Below are positions 1 through 6,002 of a DNA stretch of 8,121 nucleotides, piece by piece. The translations under genes and the position numbers were made by a program. The stretch is from assembly GCA_030828025.1 (NCBI GenBank), contig JAURDG010000054.1:1-8121 (forward strand). The letters run 5' to 3'. The DNA is from Flavobacteriaceae bacterium. GTDB lineage: Bacteria; Bacteroidota; Bacteroidia; Flavobacteriales; Flavobacteriaceae. The notes below the pieces were generated by a model that saw only the letters and a list, made by a program, of their open reading frames with translations, searched no databases and had not been told where the DNA came from. Each line of letters starts with the position of its first letter. The stretch's first letter is position 1.

Positions 1-795
1 AACAAAGCAAATCTAAATGTTGAGGCAAATAAAGAATCAGTGAAAATAATTGTCACCACCGATAGTTTGACAAAGACGATTCAAATTAAACCGAAAAACT
101 CATTTTTTCATCGGAACAAAAGATTTAGCAATTATAGTATGGGTATGCTTGTTGTTCGAGAAAATCCCAAACGTTTTACTTACCCACAAAATATTTATAT
201 AAACTCATCCGATACAATCAACAGATATTTCAGATATGGACAAGCAAATTATAAAGGAGAGTTATATCTTCATGTATCATTACCTCACATAAATTCGTTT
301 CACTTGGTGCCTGAAAATGAAGGAATAAAAAATAATACAGGATTTTGGGGCTTAACACTTGGACTTGACTACTTTCATTCGAAAAATCAATTTTTAAACT
401 TAGGGATTTCAGGTGTATCGGATTTTTTTGTTCCATTCCCCGCAGTGGTTGATATTATTGGAGAATATGAATTAATGAGCTCAAGATATATCAGTCTTTC
501 AAACAACCACAGACTTAGACGTTTTAAAATTGGTTATGGACTTTCCTATTCAAGAAACACATGGGACTTATTGCATTATGACCTATTTGACTCACCGCCA
601 CCGACAAGAGACCCAGTGAAAAAAAGTAGAATTGCTTTTGGCTTAATTTTCCCAACTTATTTCCAACTTGGGGATCATTTCCATATTGGGGTTATATACA
701 GACCAACTTTTTACAGTCCACATTTGATAGACAAATTCAAATATGAACATTTAATAAGTATTGATTTCGCTTGGAAAATAAGGCTAAGGAAATAA
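1..795 (+). CDS. Conserved hypothetical envelope protein, 5'-truncated
   Basis: This is the last 264 codons of a gene whose start lies left of the window. A GTG at 40-42 could be taken as a start, but the frame is open to base 1 and the residues before it (NKANLNVEANKES) continue the same beta-rich pattern, so I do not accept it. The N-terminal visible part (VKIIVTTDSLTKTIQIKPK) resembles a small beta-sandwich of the PEGA kind, followed by KNSFF and NPKRFTYPQNIYI, a pattern I recall from unassigned Bacteroidota proteins. The rest has alternating, aromatic-rich strands (for example GFWGLTLGLDYF, FKIGYGLSYS, HFHIGVIYRPTFY) that fit an outer-membrane beta-barrel. No signal peptide or lipobox can be seen because the 5' end is missing. 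The gene is visibly more AT-rich than the rest of the window, so it may be accessory. Envelope location is inferred and the function is unknown. Confidence 0.7.
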   Translation, partial: NKANLNVEANKESVKIIVTTDSLTKTIQIKPKNSFFHRNKRFSNYSMGMLVVRENPKRFTYPQNIYINSSDTINRYFRYGQANYKGELYLHVSLPHINSFHLVPENEGIKNNTGFWGLTLGLDYFHSKNQFLNLGISGVSDFFVPFPAVVDIIGEYELMSSRYISLSNNHRLRRFKIGYGLSYSRNTWDLLHYDLFDSPPPTRDPVKKSRIAFGLIFPTYFQLGDHFHIGVIYRPTFYSPHLIDKFKYEHLISIDFAWKIRLRK

Positions 796-943
796 TTTAT
801 GAATGCATATGCCCCGTTGCGCGTGCCTATCTTGCCGCCAGGCAGGGCTGCGATACGTACCCATTTAAGTTTAGTCACGCGTTTCAAAGGCGCCAGTAAG
901 AGTATTGCACTAATGACGTTCCCTTGAGCCTAAAGAACTACAC
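796..943. other. GC-richer non-coding stretch with a doubtful 42-codon ORF
   Basis: Between the AT-rich first gene and the heptamer array lies a stretch of clearly higher GC content. It contains a small stem candidate, TGCC-GCCA-GGCA (833-844), without a T-run, so it is not a convincing terminator. The plus strand also has an ATG at 799 opening a 42-residue frame to a TGA at 925-927 (begins MNAYAPLRVPILPPGRAA). I recognise no family in it, and nothing upstream suggests initiation. It could be a genomic repeat, a gene remnant or plain spacer. I saw no tRNA or attC-like structure here. Confidence 0.3.
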
Positions 944-1013
944 GTTCATAATTCTCAATTCTTAATTCATAATTCCTAATTCTTAATTCCTAATTCTTAA
1001 TTCATAATTCCTA
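944..1013. repeat. Tandem array of ten 7-bp units (ATTCNTA)
   Basis: Ten consecutive heptamers fill this stretch without a gap: the first is degenerate (GTTCATA), the second is ATTCTCA, and the other eight are ATTCTTA, ATTCATA or ATTCCTA. The variable fifth base is T, A or C. The three-unit block TTA-ATA-CTA occurs twice exactly, at 958-978 and 993-1013, which points to block duplication as well as single-unit slippage. The array ends 7 bp before the -33 box of the yebC promoter. Similar AT-rich short repeats are familiar from intergenic regions of Bacteroidota. Their function is unknown, and length change between strains is plausible. Confidence 0.9.
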
Positions 1014-1019
1014 ACACAC

Positions 1020-1051
1020 TTGCAAAAACCCAATTGGCTTTTTTATCTTTG
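1020..1051 (+). promoter_or_regulatory. Bacteroidota-type promoter of yebC
   Basis: TTG at 1020-1022 and TATCTTTG at 1044-1051 match the Bacteroidota -33 (TTG) and -7 (TAnnTTTG) elements, with a 21-bp spacer inside the usual 17-23 range. Transcription should begin a few bases after 1051, leaving only about ten bases before the yebC ATG at 1065. The leader is therefore very short and has no room for a Shine-Dalgarno site. Confidence 0.65.
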
Positions 1052-1064
1052 ACAAAAAGATTTT

Positions 1065-1781
1065 ATGGGAAGAGCATTTGAGTTTCGCAAGGCACGAAAA
1101 ATGAAACGCTGGTCTGCCATGGCAAAGACCTTTACGCGCATCGGCAAGGATATTGTTATGGCGGTCAAAGAAGGTGGCCCACATCCAGAAGCCAACTCTA
1201 GGCTAAGGGCAGTCATTCAAAATGCCAAGGCGGCGAATATGCCCAAAGACAATATTGAGCGTGCCATAAAACGTGCTTCTGACAAAGCCACCGAAAACTA
1301 TAAAGAGGTGCTTTTTGAGGGCTACGCCCCACACGGCATTGCCGTGCTGGTGGAAACCGCCACAGACAACAACAACCGCACCGTGGCGAACATTCGAAGC
1401 TATTTTAACAAGTGTAACGGCAACTTAGGCACTTCGGGGTCGGTGGAATTTATGTTTGACCATACCTGTAATTTTCGGATTCCAACTGAGGGTATTGATG
1501 TTGAAGAATTGGAATTGGCGTTTATCGATTTTGGTGTTGACGAGGTGTTTGTCGATGAAGACGGAATATTGTTGTATGCGCCGTTTGAGAGTTTTGGTGC
1601 CATTCAAAAAGAGTTGGAAAACCGAGAAATCGAAATTTTGTCTTCAGGATTTGAGCGTATTCCCACCACCACCAAGGAGCTTTCTGGCGAAGCTGCCGAA
1701 GAAGTAGAAAAGCTGATTGAAAAAATTGAGGAAGACGACGACGTGCAAAACGTCTATCATACTATGGTCTTAGCCGAGTAG
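1065..1781 (+). CDS. yebC: YebC/PmpR/TACO1 family protein
   Basis: A full-length YebC family protein of 238 residues, close to the usual length. The N-terminus MGRAFEFRKARKMKRW is the form I recall for Bacteroidota and fixes the start at this ATG. Family signatures follow in order: the basic helical domain with IQNAKAANMPKDNIERAIKRA (51-71), FEGYAPHG (84-91), TDNNNRT (100-106) and LGTSGSVEFMF (121-131), then an acidic C-terminal end. Members were long annotated as DNA-binding transcriptional regulators. The mitochondrial homologue TACO1 and more recent work on bacterial members point to a ribosome-associated role helping translation through difficult stretches such as polyproline, so a cytoplasmic translation role is the better reading. 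It has its own promoter directly upstream and appears monocistronic. Its last 12 bases overlap the 3' end of kdsB on the opposite strand. Confidence 0.95.
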   Translation: MGRAFEFRKARKMKRWSAMAKTFTRIGKDIVMAVKEGGPHPEANSRLRAVIQNAKAANMPKDNIERAIKRASDKATENYKEVLFEGYAPHGIAVLVETATDNNNRTVANIRSYFNKCNGNLGTSGSVEFMFDHTCNFRIPTEGIDVEELELAFIDFGVDEVFVDEDGILLYAPFESFGAIQKELENREIEILSSGFERIPTTTKELSGEAAEEVEKLIEKIEEDDDVQNVYHTMVLAE

Positions 1782-2489
1782 CTTTTTAGCTCGTGCCAAA
1801 TCTTCGGGGGTATCAATACCCACACCCACAAAATCGGTGATGAGCATTTGCATCACTTTTCCCATTTCTAAATATCTGATGGCTTCTATTTTCTCTGCCA
1901 ATTCAAGTGGTGTAGGTTGTTGTGCATAAAATTCGAGTAAAGCCGATTTGCGGAAGGCATAAATACCAACATGACGATATGCCTGACCAGACGCACGCAT
2001 AAACGGAATCGGCGCACGTGAAAAATACAGTGCTCTGCCCTGTTGATCGGTCACTACCTTTACGACATTGGGATTATCCAAATCTTGTTGTTCGTCAATG
2101 GGAATCATCAGCGAAGCCAAATCTATTTGTTTTGAGACATCTTTTTTAAAGGCATCAATCAAATCGGACAAGGCTTGTTGGGAAATAAACGGCTCATCGC
2201 CTTGTACATTAATGACCACATCAGCATCGAGGTGTTCTACACATTCTGCTACGCGGTTGCTGCCACACTCGTGATCTAGGGCACTACGATAAACGTTTCC
2301 GCCCAAGGACTTGATGTGATTTTCAATCGCATCCGAATCTGTAGCTACCCAAACCGTATCGAACAAACCCGTGTTTACTACCGCTTCATACGTGCGTTGC
2401 AATACGGTTTTGCCGTTTAGGTCTGCCAAGAGTTTGCCCGGAAAACGCTGGGCTTCAAATCGTGCGGGAATAACGGCTAAAATGCGCAT
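1770..2489 (-). CDS. kdsB: 3-deoxy-manno-octulosonate cytidylyltransferase (CMP-Kdo synthetase)
   Basis: KdsB activates Kdo with CTP to CMP-Kdo in the cytoplasm, the form used to add Kdo to lipid A, so the host makes a Kdo-containing lipopolysaccharide or lipooligosaccharide. The 239-residue product has the expected length and motifs: nucleotide-binding IPARFEAQRFPGKLL (7-21), HECGSNRVAE (73-82) at the place of the usual SGT-R-AE segment, NVQGDEPFI (94-102) with metal-binding D98, YFSRAPIPF (155-163), HVGIYAFR (173-180), and GIDTPEDL (224-231) with the second metal aspartate D226. The start ATG is followed at once by the RILAVIPAR strand, as is usual in the family. It lies 18 bp downstream of the helicase gene on the same strand, so the two are probably co-transcribed. 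A TATTTTTG box at 2494-2501 has no partner -33 box, so I do not count it as a promoter. Confidence 0.96.
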   Translation of the reverse strand: MRILAVIPARFEAQRFPGKLLADLNGKTVLQRTYEAVVNTGLFDTVWVATDSDAIENHIKSLGGNVYRSALDHECGSNRVAECVEHLDADVVINVQGDEPFISQQALSDLIDAFKKDVSKQIDLASLMIPIDEQQDLDNPNVVKVVTDQQGRALYFSRAPIPFMRASGQAYRHVGIYAFRKSALLEFYAQQPTPLELAEKIEAIRYLEMGKVMQMLITDFVGVGIDTPEDLARAKKLLG

Positions 2490-2507
2490 GGCGCAAAAAT
2501 AGGTAAA

Positions 2508-3932
2508 TCAATCTTGTTCTACATGCTCATCGCCAAAACCAACAAGAAATAAACGTTCTGTAGCACGGGTAACAGCCGTATATAACCACCGAAAGAACCC
2601 TGCGTCTAGGCCATCAGGCATGTATGGCTTTTCGACCAATACCCGTTTCCATTGACCGCCTTGCGCCTTATGGCAGGTAAAGGCATAGGCATATTTAACC
2701 TGTAAGGCGTTAAAAAATGGATTCTTTTTGACGCTCAAATATTGCTTGTATTGAGGTAAATGCGCATAATCTTCCCTAACGGACTGATATAGTTTTGTGT
2801 TGTCATCAAAAGACAGCGCATGCGAATCCATATTGAGCGTGTCTAGAATAAACACAGTGTCAAAAGGTTCCTCATCGGGGTAGTCAAGCATTTTTACTTG
2901 TACTTCAGCAAATCGAAAATCATACAACTCTTTAATCGCCTTTATCTTTAACACCTCAACAATATCGCCATTGGCGATAAATCCAGGTCCTGAATCGGGT
3001 GCCAACCAATGGTAATTGTTCTTCACGACCATGAGCAAATCCCCTTTGGCTAGTTCTTGCTCTTTTCCTAAAATTTGGGTGCGAATTTGGTTGTTGTAGC
3101 CATTGGCACGTTTGTTTGAGCGCACGATACACGCCATTTCTTCCCGACCCACTTCACGAAAAGCCGTTTCTATGGCGTCTTGGATTTCGTAGCCGTCTTG
3201 CAAGCGGATGATATCTGGAAACTTGGCTAAAGTAAATTGAAAAGAAGTGGTATTGCCTGCGAATAGTTGCTGCCGAATACGTGTGGCGTTAAATAGAATG
3301 CCCGAATCCTTTCCTTGGCGCACCACCTCATTCAGGGCAACTTCAGAAGGGACTAGTCCATATTCTGTAGCCAACACCTGCGCATCAAGCGCAGGGCTAA
3401 GTGCGGTATGTACGGGCGGTAATTGAGCCGTGTCTCCAATCAGGAGCAACCTACATTGCTCCCCACTTTGAACGTACTGAATAAGGTCATGCAGTAAGGA
3501 GCCATTTTCAAAAAGTTTGCTTTGCTGCTGTTGGTTGGCAATCATAGAGGCCTCATCTACCACAAATAAGGTACGCTTAAACTTATTCTTTTGCAGCTTA
3601 AAGCTCAGGTTCCCTTGGCGTTCTTGTTGGGTAAAATAGATGCGTTTGTGGATGGTATATGCTGGCTGATGTGCGTATGCTGCCATGACTTTAGCCGCAC
3701 GACCTGTAGGCGCCAATAGAACGGTCTTATAGCGCAAGCTACCCATACTTTTGACTAAGGTTCCGACTAAGGTCGTTTTTCCAGTACCTGCATATCCTTT
3801 CAACAGCAAGACTTTTTCTTCGGCTGGCTCCGTAAAAAAAGATGCAAAAGAGGATAACGCTAAGGCTTGTGTTTCGGTGGGTGAAAATGGAAAATTGGAC
3901 TTTAGGGTTTCTAGGAACTGCAAAGCATTCAT
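2508..3932 (-). CDS. RecD/Dda-like superfamily 1B DNA helicase
   Basis: A 474-residue ATP-dependent helicase of the RecD/Dda group (SF1B), acting on DNA in the cytoplasm. Motifs in order: Walker A GYAGTGKTT (46-54, K52), motif Ia APTGRAA (74-80), Walker B VVDEASMI (124-131), motif III GDTAQLPPV (166-174), VVRQ (203-206), an SH3-like insert around 296-330 (GDLLMVVKNNYHW, then GFIANGDIVEVLKI), and a UvrD_C_2-type end with TCHKAQGGQW (419-428) and TAVTRATERLFLV (452-464). It lacks the long N-terminal region of RecD and RecD2 and is nearer the size of phage T4 Dda. Neither recB nor recC is next to it, so it probably works alone in repair or replication restart and is not an exonuclease V subunit. 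This type is often annotated as an ATP-dependent exodeoxyribonuclease, but I see no nuclease motif. It precedes kdsB in a likely two-gene operon. Confidence 0.9.
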   Translation of the reverse strand: MNALQFLETLKSNFPFSPTETQALALSSFASFFTEPAEEKVLLLKGYAGTGKTTLVGTLVKSMGSLRYKTVLLAPTGRAAKVMAAYAHQPAYTIHKRIYFTQQERQGNLSFKLQKNKFKRTLFVVDEASMIANQQQQSKLFENGSLLHDLIQYVQSGEQCRLLLIGDTAQLPPVHTALSPALDAQVLATEYGLVPSEVALNEVVRQGKDSGILFNATRIRQQLFAGNTTSFQFTLAKFPDIIRLQDGYEIQDAIETAFREVGREEMACIVRSNKRANGYNNQIRTQILGKEQELAKGDLLMVVKNNYHWLAPDSGPGFIANGDIVEVLKIKAIKELYDFRFAEVQVKMLDYPDEEPFDTVFILDTLNMDSHALSFDDNTKLYQSVREDYAHLPQYKQYLSVKKNPFFNALQVKYAYAFTCHKAQGGQWKRVLVEKPYMPDGLDAGFFRWLYTAVTRATERLFLVGFGDEHVEQD

Positions 3933-3984
3933 TGGCTAAAAGTAGTAATGTTTTGTTTATGGATGCATAAATTGAAAAAAATTG

Positions 3985-3992
3985 TAGATTTG
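3985..3992 (+). promoter_or_regulatory. Candidate -7 box for the 4018-6000 operon
   Basis: TAGATTTG matches the Bacteroidota -7 consensus TAnnTTTG exactly and lies 25 bp before the ATG at 4018, a reasonable leader length. No TTG is found at the right spacing: the nearest candidates give spacers of about 10 bp (3972-3974) and 29 bp (3953-3955). The promoter is therefore only half supported. The 85-bp gap must also hold the start signals of the divergent helicase gene, for which I see no clear box. Confidence 0.4.
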
Positions 3993-4017
3993 TTACTTAT
4001 CAAAATCAAACCTTGAA

Positions 4018-4668
4018 ATGAAAAAAGCCTTACTAGCTGTGCTCTGGATTCTTATTGTGTTTTTTGGGTACAAGCTATTCAACTCTGTCTATGAACCTAT
4101 TCAGTTCAATAAAACCAAAACAGCACGTTATGCCGATGTAATCAAAAACCTAAAGGACATCGGAAGTGCGCAGATTGCGCACAAATCTGTTCATGGCATT
4201 TATGCTGAGAATTTTAAAAACTTAGTCGCTTTTATAGATACCGCGCAATATGTCATTGTCGAAAAAAGGGATTCAAGTTACTTGGAGTACGACCGTACCT
4301 ATCGTATCGATATGTTACGTGAGGTGCAAATCATTGACACGCTTGGATTTGTCTCTGTTAAAGATTCGCTTTTTGGCAATTCCGATCGCTATAAGAGCAT
4401 GATTCGTGTTCCTGTTAAAGGTATTGATACTGTATTTACCATGAAAGCTGATATCATTGATAAAAACGGGTACCAAGTTCCTGTTTTTGAAGTTAGCGTA
4501 TCAAAGGATTTGGTGCTGCACGATCAAAACAAGTATTTATTAAAGCAAGAAAAAGCTACTGTTTCTGTTGATGGCGTTAATGGACCTTCTATTATTTTGG
4601 GCTCTTTAGCCGAAGTTAGTACGAGCGGAAACTGGCCAACTATTTATGATGCCGGAATCGAAAAATAA
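4018..4668 (+). CDS. Membrane-anchored pseudopilin-like protein of unknown function
   Basis: A 216-residue protein with a two-lysine N-terminus and one hydrophobic helix (about 4-18), then a soluble domain that should face the periplasm. The region after the helix (RYADVIKNLKDIGSAQIAHKSVHGIY, about 37-62) resembles the long alpha-helix and following segment of type II secretion pseudopilins, including the AQ.A.....G.Y pattern. However, there is no prepilin peptidase site (G/A-F-x-x-x-E) before the helix. Other conserved-looking segments are IIDTLGFVSVKDSLF (105-119), VPVKGIDTVF (131-140), VFEVSVSKDLVLHDQNKYLL (156-175) and SVDGVNGPSIILGSLAEV (183-200), which I recall from unassigned Flavobacteriia proteins next to DUF3822. 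It is the first gene of an operon and its 3' end overlaps the DUF3822 gene by 23 bp. The role is unknown and the pilin resemblance is inferred by eye. Confidence 0.8.
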   Translation: MKKALLAVLWILIVFFGYKLFNSVYEPIQFNKTKTARYADVIKNLKDIGSAQIAHKSVHGIYAENFKNLVAFIDTAQYVIVEKRDSSYLEYDRTYRIDMLREVQIIDTLGFVSVKDSLFGNSDRYKSMIRVPVKGIDTVFTMKADIIDKNGYQVPVFEVSVSKDLVLHDQNKYLLKQEKATVSVDGVNGPSIILGSLAEVSTSGNWPTIYDAGIEK

Positions 4669-5464
4669 ACCATCAGCAAAAGGAAGTTATTTGTCCATTC
4701 ACGTGCACGTGAATGGACTTTCTTTTTTTACCCACAACCATCTAGGTCGGGTATCTTCCATATACAGAGAGCAGTTTGCGCATCAAGTACGCCCCGATAA
4801 CCTTCACAACCTACTTCTAGAGGCACTCAAGCGAGAAAAACTAGTTGACTCATCATTTTTGGAGGTTCGCTGTAGTGTAGAAAACAACCTAGCCACTATA
4901 GTTCCGAAAAAACTATTTGAAGAAGCTTCATTAAAAGAATACCTCCATAAAGACATTGACTTAAAAGAAAACGATTTTATCACACATGACCATCTTCCGC
5001 ACGCTGATTGGGTTGGTGTCTATGTGCCGTATGTAAACGTAAACAACATGCTCTTGGAACAGTTTGGTAGCTTTACCTACTACCATGCGGCTAGTGTTTG
5101 GATTGGTGCATTAAACACACACACCAAGGCAGATGGTGAAGCTGTTTGGGGGCTGTACAAAGAGGGCAGCAATCTTCATATTGCCTTATTTCGCAACAAA
5201 TATCTTCAGTACTATTCTAGTTTTGTGGCATCCAGTCCAGAGGATGTAGCCTATTACGTGCTGCTCACAGCAAAAGAACTCAACATAAATCCTGAAGAGG
5301 TGCCCTTATATGTGGCAGGAAGTATCGCAGCGGAAGATGAGGTGTACAACGAGCTCTTTCCGTTTGTTAGAAGCATTCATTTACTTCAACCTGAATCCAA
5401 ACTTAAGTTTGACGTGCCTCAACTGCAACTACATCAAGATTTCTGTTTGCTAAATTTATATTAA
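4646..5464 (+). CDS. DUF3822 family protein, probable actin-like fold
   Basis: The 272-residue product matches the DUF3822 family of Bacteroidota in its opening strand (SYLSIHVHVNGLSFF, 14-28), overall length and ending (DFCLLNLY). To my recollection a Bacteroides member was solved and has an actin-like ATPase fold related to PilM/GspL-type proteins, but no cellular role is established. I see no signal peptide or membrane segment, so it should be cytoplasmic. Two adjacent ATGs (4646 and 4649) are possible starts. Both lie inside the end of the upstream gene, and there is no other methionine before the conserved domain, so the overlap is real. It shares one base (TAATG) with rsmD downstream, suggesting translational coupling along the operon. 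A terminator-like hairpin lies within codons 16-28, which is odd for a coding start. Confidence 0.88.
   Translation: MMPESKNKPSAKGSYLSIHVHVNGLSFFTHNHLGRVSSIYREQFAHQVRPDNLHNLLLEALKREKLVDSSFLEVRCSVENNLATIVPKKLFEEASLKEYLHKDIDLKENDFITHDHLPHADWVGVYVPYVNVNNMLLEQFGSFTYYHAASVWIGALNTHTKADGEAVWGLYKEGSNLHIALFRNKYLQYYSSFVASSPEDVAYYVLLTAKELNINPEEVPLYVAGSIAAEDEVYNELFPFVRSIHLLQPESKLKFDVPQLQLHQDFCLLNLY
4693..4729 (+). terminator. Terminator-like perfect palindrome plus T-run inside the DUF3822 gene
   Basis: Bases 4693-4718 are a perfect 26-bp palindrome centred between 4705 and 4706, with core CACGTGCACGTG. The RNA could form an 11-bp stem with a UGCA loop. It is followed without a gap by TTTCTTTTTTT (4719-4729), so in the plus direction it has the form of an intrinsic terminator. 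It begins 24 bp after the stop codon of the upstream gene, but lies in codons 16-28 of the DUF3822 reading frame. Either it is a conditional terminator opened by translating ribosomes, or it is a binding site or a chance result of the codons. The minus direction has no T-run. Confidence 0.55.
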
Positions 5465-6000
5465 TGCGCATCATTTCTGGTAGTCTAAAGGGGCGGCGCA
5501 TCAGTCCACCGAAAAACTTACCCGTGCGGCCAACAACCGATCGGGCAAAAGAATCCTTGTTTAATATATTGGCACATCAATACAATTTTGATGATTGCGC
5601 AGCTTTGGATTTATATGCTGGAACGGGAAGCATTAGCTATGAATTTGCTTCGAGAGGCGTAGCGGCAGTTACCGCAGTTGATCAGAGCGCAGCTTGTGTG
5701 CGTTTTATTAACGAAACTTCAGAACGCTTAGACCTTTCAATAACACCTGTAAAAAGCCCTGTCGAAAAGTTTCTGGCGTATTGTGGAAGTACTTTTCACT
5801 TCATTTTTGCCGATCCGCCCTATGCGTTTACGTCGGAGCAGTACAAAAACCTAATCACCACCATATTTGATCGAGCACTACTAAACAAAGATGGAGTATT
5901 TGTGGTAGAACATGCGCCTCAAATTGACTTAGCCACGCTGCCACACTTTAGCGCATCGAGGAACTATGGTGGCTGTGTTTTTTCGTTTTTTGAGAAGTAA
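5464..6000 (+). CDS. rsmD: 16S rRNA (guanine(966)-N(2))-methyltransferase
   Basis: RsmD methylates N2 of G966 (E. coli numbering) in helix 31 of 16S rRNA on the assembling small subunit, using S-adenosylmethionine. The 178-residue product has the family's usual length and signatures: MRIISGSLKGRRI at the start (1-13), RPTTDRAKESLFNIL (22-36), the SAM-binding motif LDLYAGTGSISYEF (48-61), the acidic VDQS after strand 2 (72-75) and the catalytic ADPPY (116-120). The ATG shares a base with the stop of the DUF3822 gene, so translation is probably coupled, and the start is confirmed by the conserved RIISG. It ends the operon. Its stop is 2 bp from the stop of the convergent rhomboid B gene, leaving no room for an intergenic terminator. 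Confidence 0.95.
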   Translation: MRIISGSLKGRRISPPKNLPVRPTTDRAKESLFNILAHQYNFDDCAALDLYAGTGSISYEFASRGVAAVTAVDQSAACVRFINETSERLDLSITPVKSPVEKFLAYCGSTFHFIFADPPYAFTSEQYKNLITTIFDRALLNKDGVFVVEHAPQIDLATLPHFSASRNYGGCVFSFFEK

Positions 6001-6002
6001 AC

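Noticed and set aside
40..42. GTG as start of the first gene
   Set aside because: The frame is open back to base 1 and the preceding residues fit the same beta-rich domain. The gene is more likely truncated by the window edge.
811..850. attC-like or REP-like element
   Set aside because: The GTTG at 816-819 does not continue as the integron core GTTRRRY, and the TGCC/GGCA stem is only 4 bp. No integrase is nearby.
1024..1043. A5-c-CCAATTGG-c-T5 inverted repeat as a terminator before yebC
   Set aside because: Its GC core has no loop and one mismatch, so the RNA stem would be weak, and it lies between the two promoter boxes of yebC. It might be a binding site, but nothing else supports that.
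1400..1707. Several opposite-strand and other-frame ORFs within yebC, and similar short ones within kdsB, the helicase and rhomboid A
   Set aside because: They lie wholly inside genes with clear family matches, show no recognisable domains, and have compositions expected of shadow frames.
2494..2501. TATTTTTG on the minus strand as a separate kdsB promoter
   Set aside because: It matches TAnnTTTG, but there is no TTG at 17-23 bp upstream and it would start transcription at or inside the start codon.
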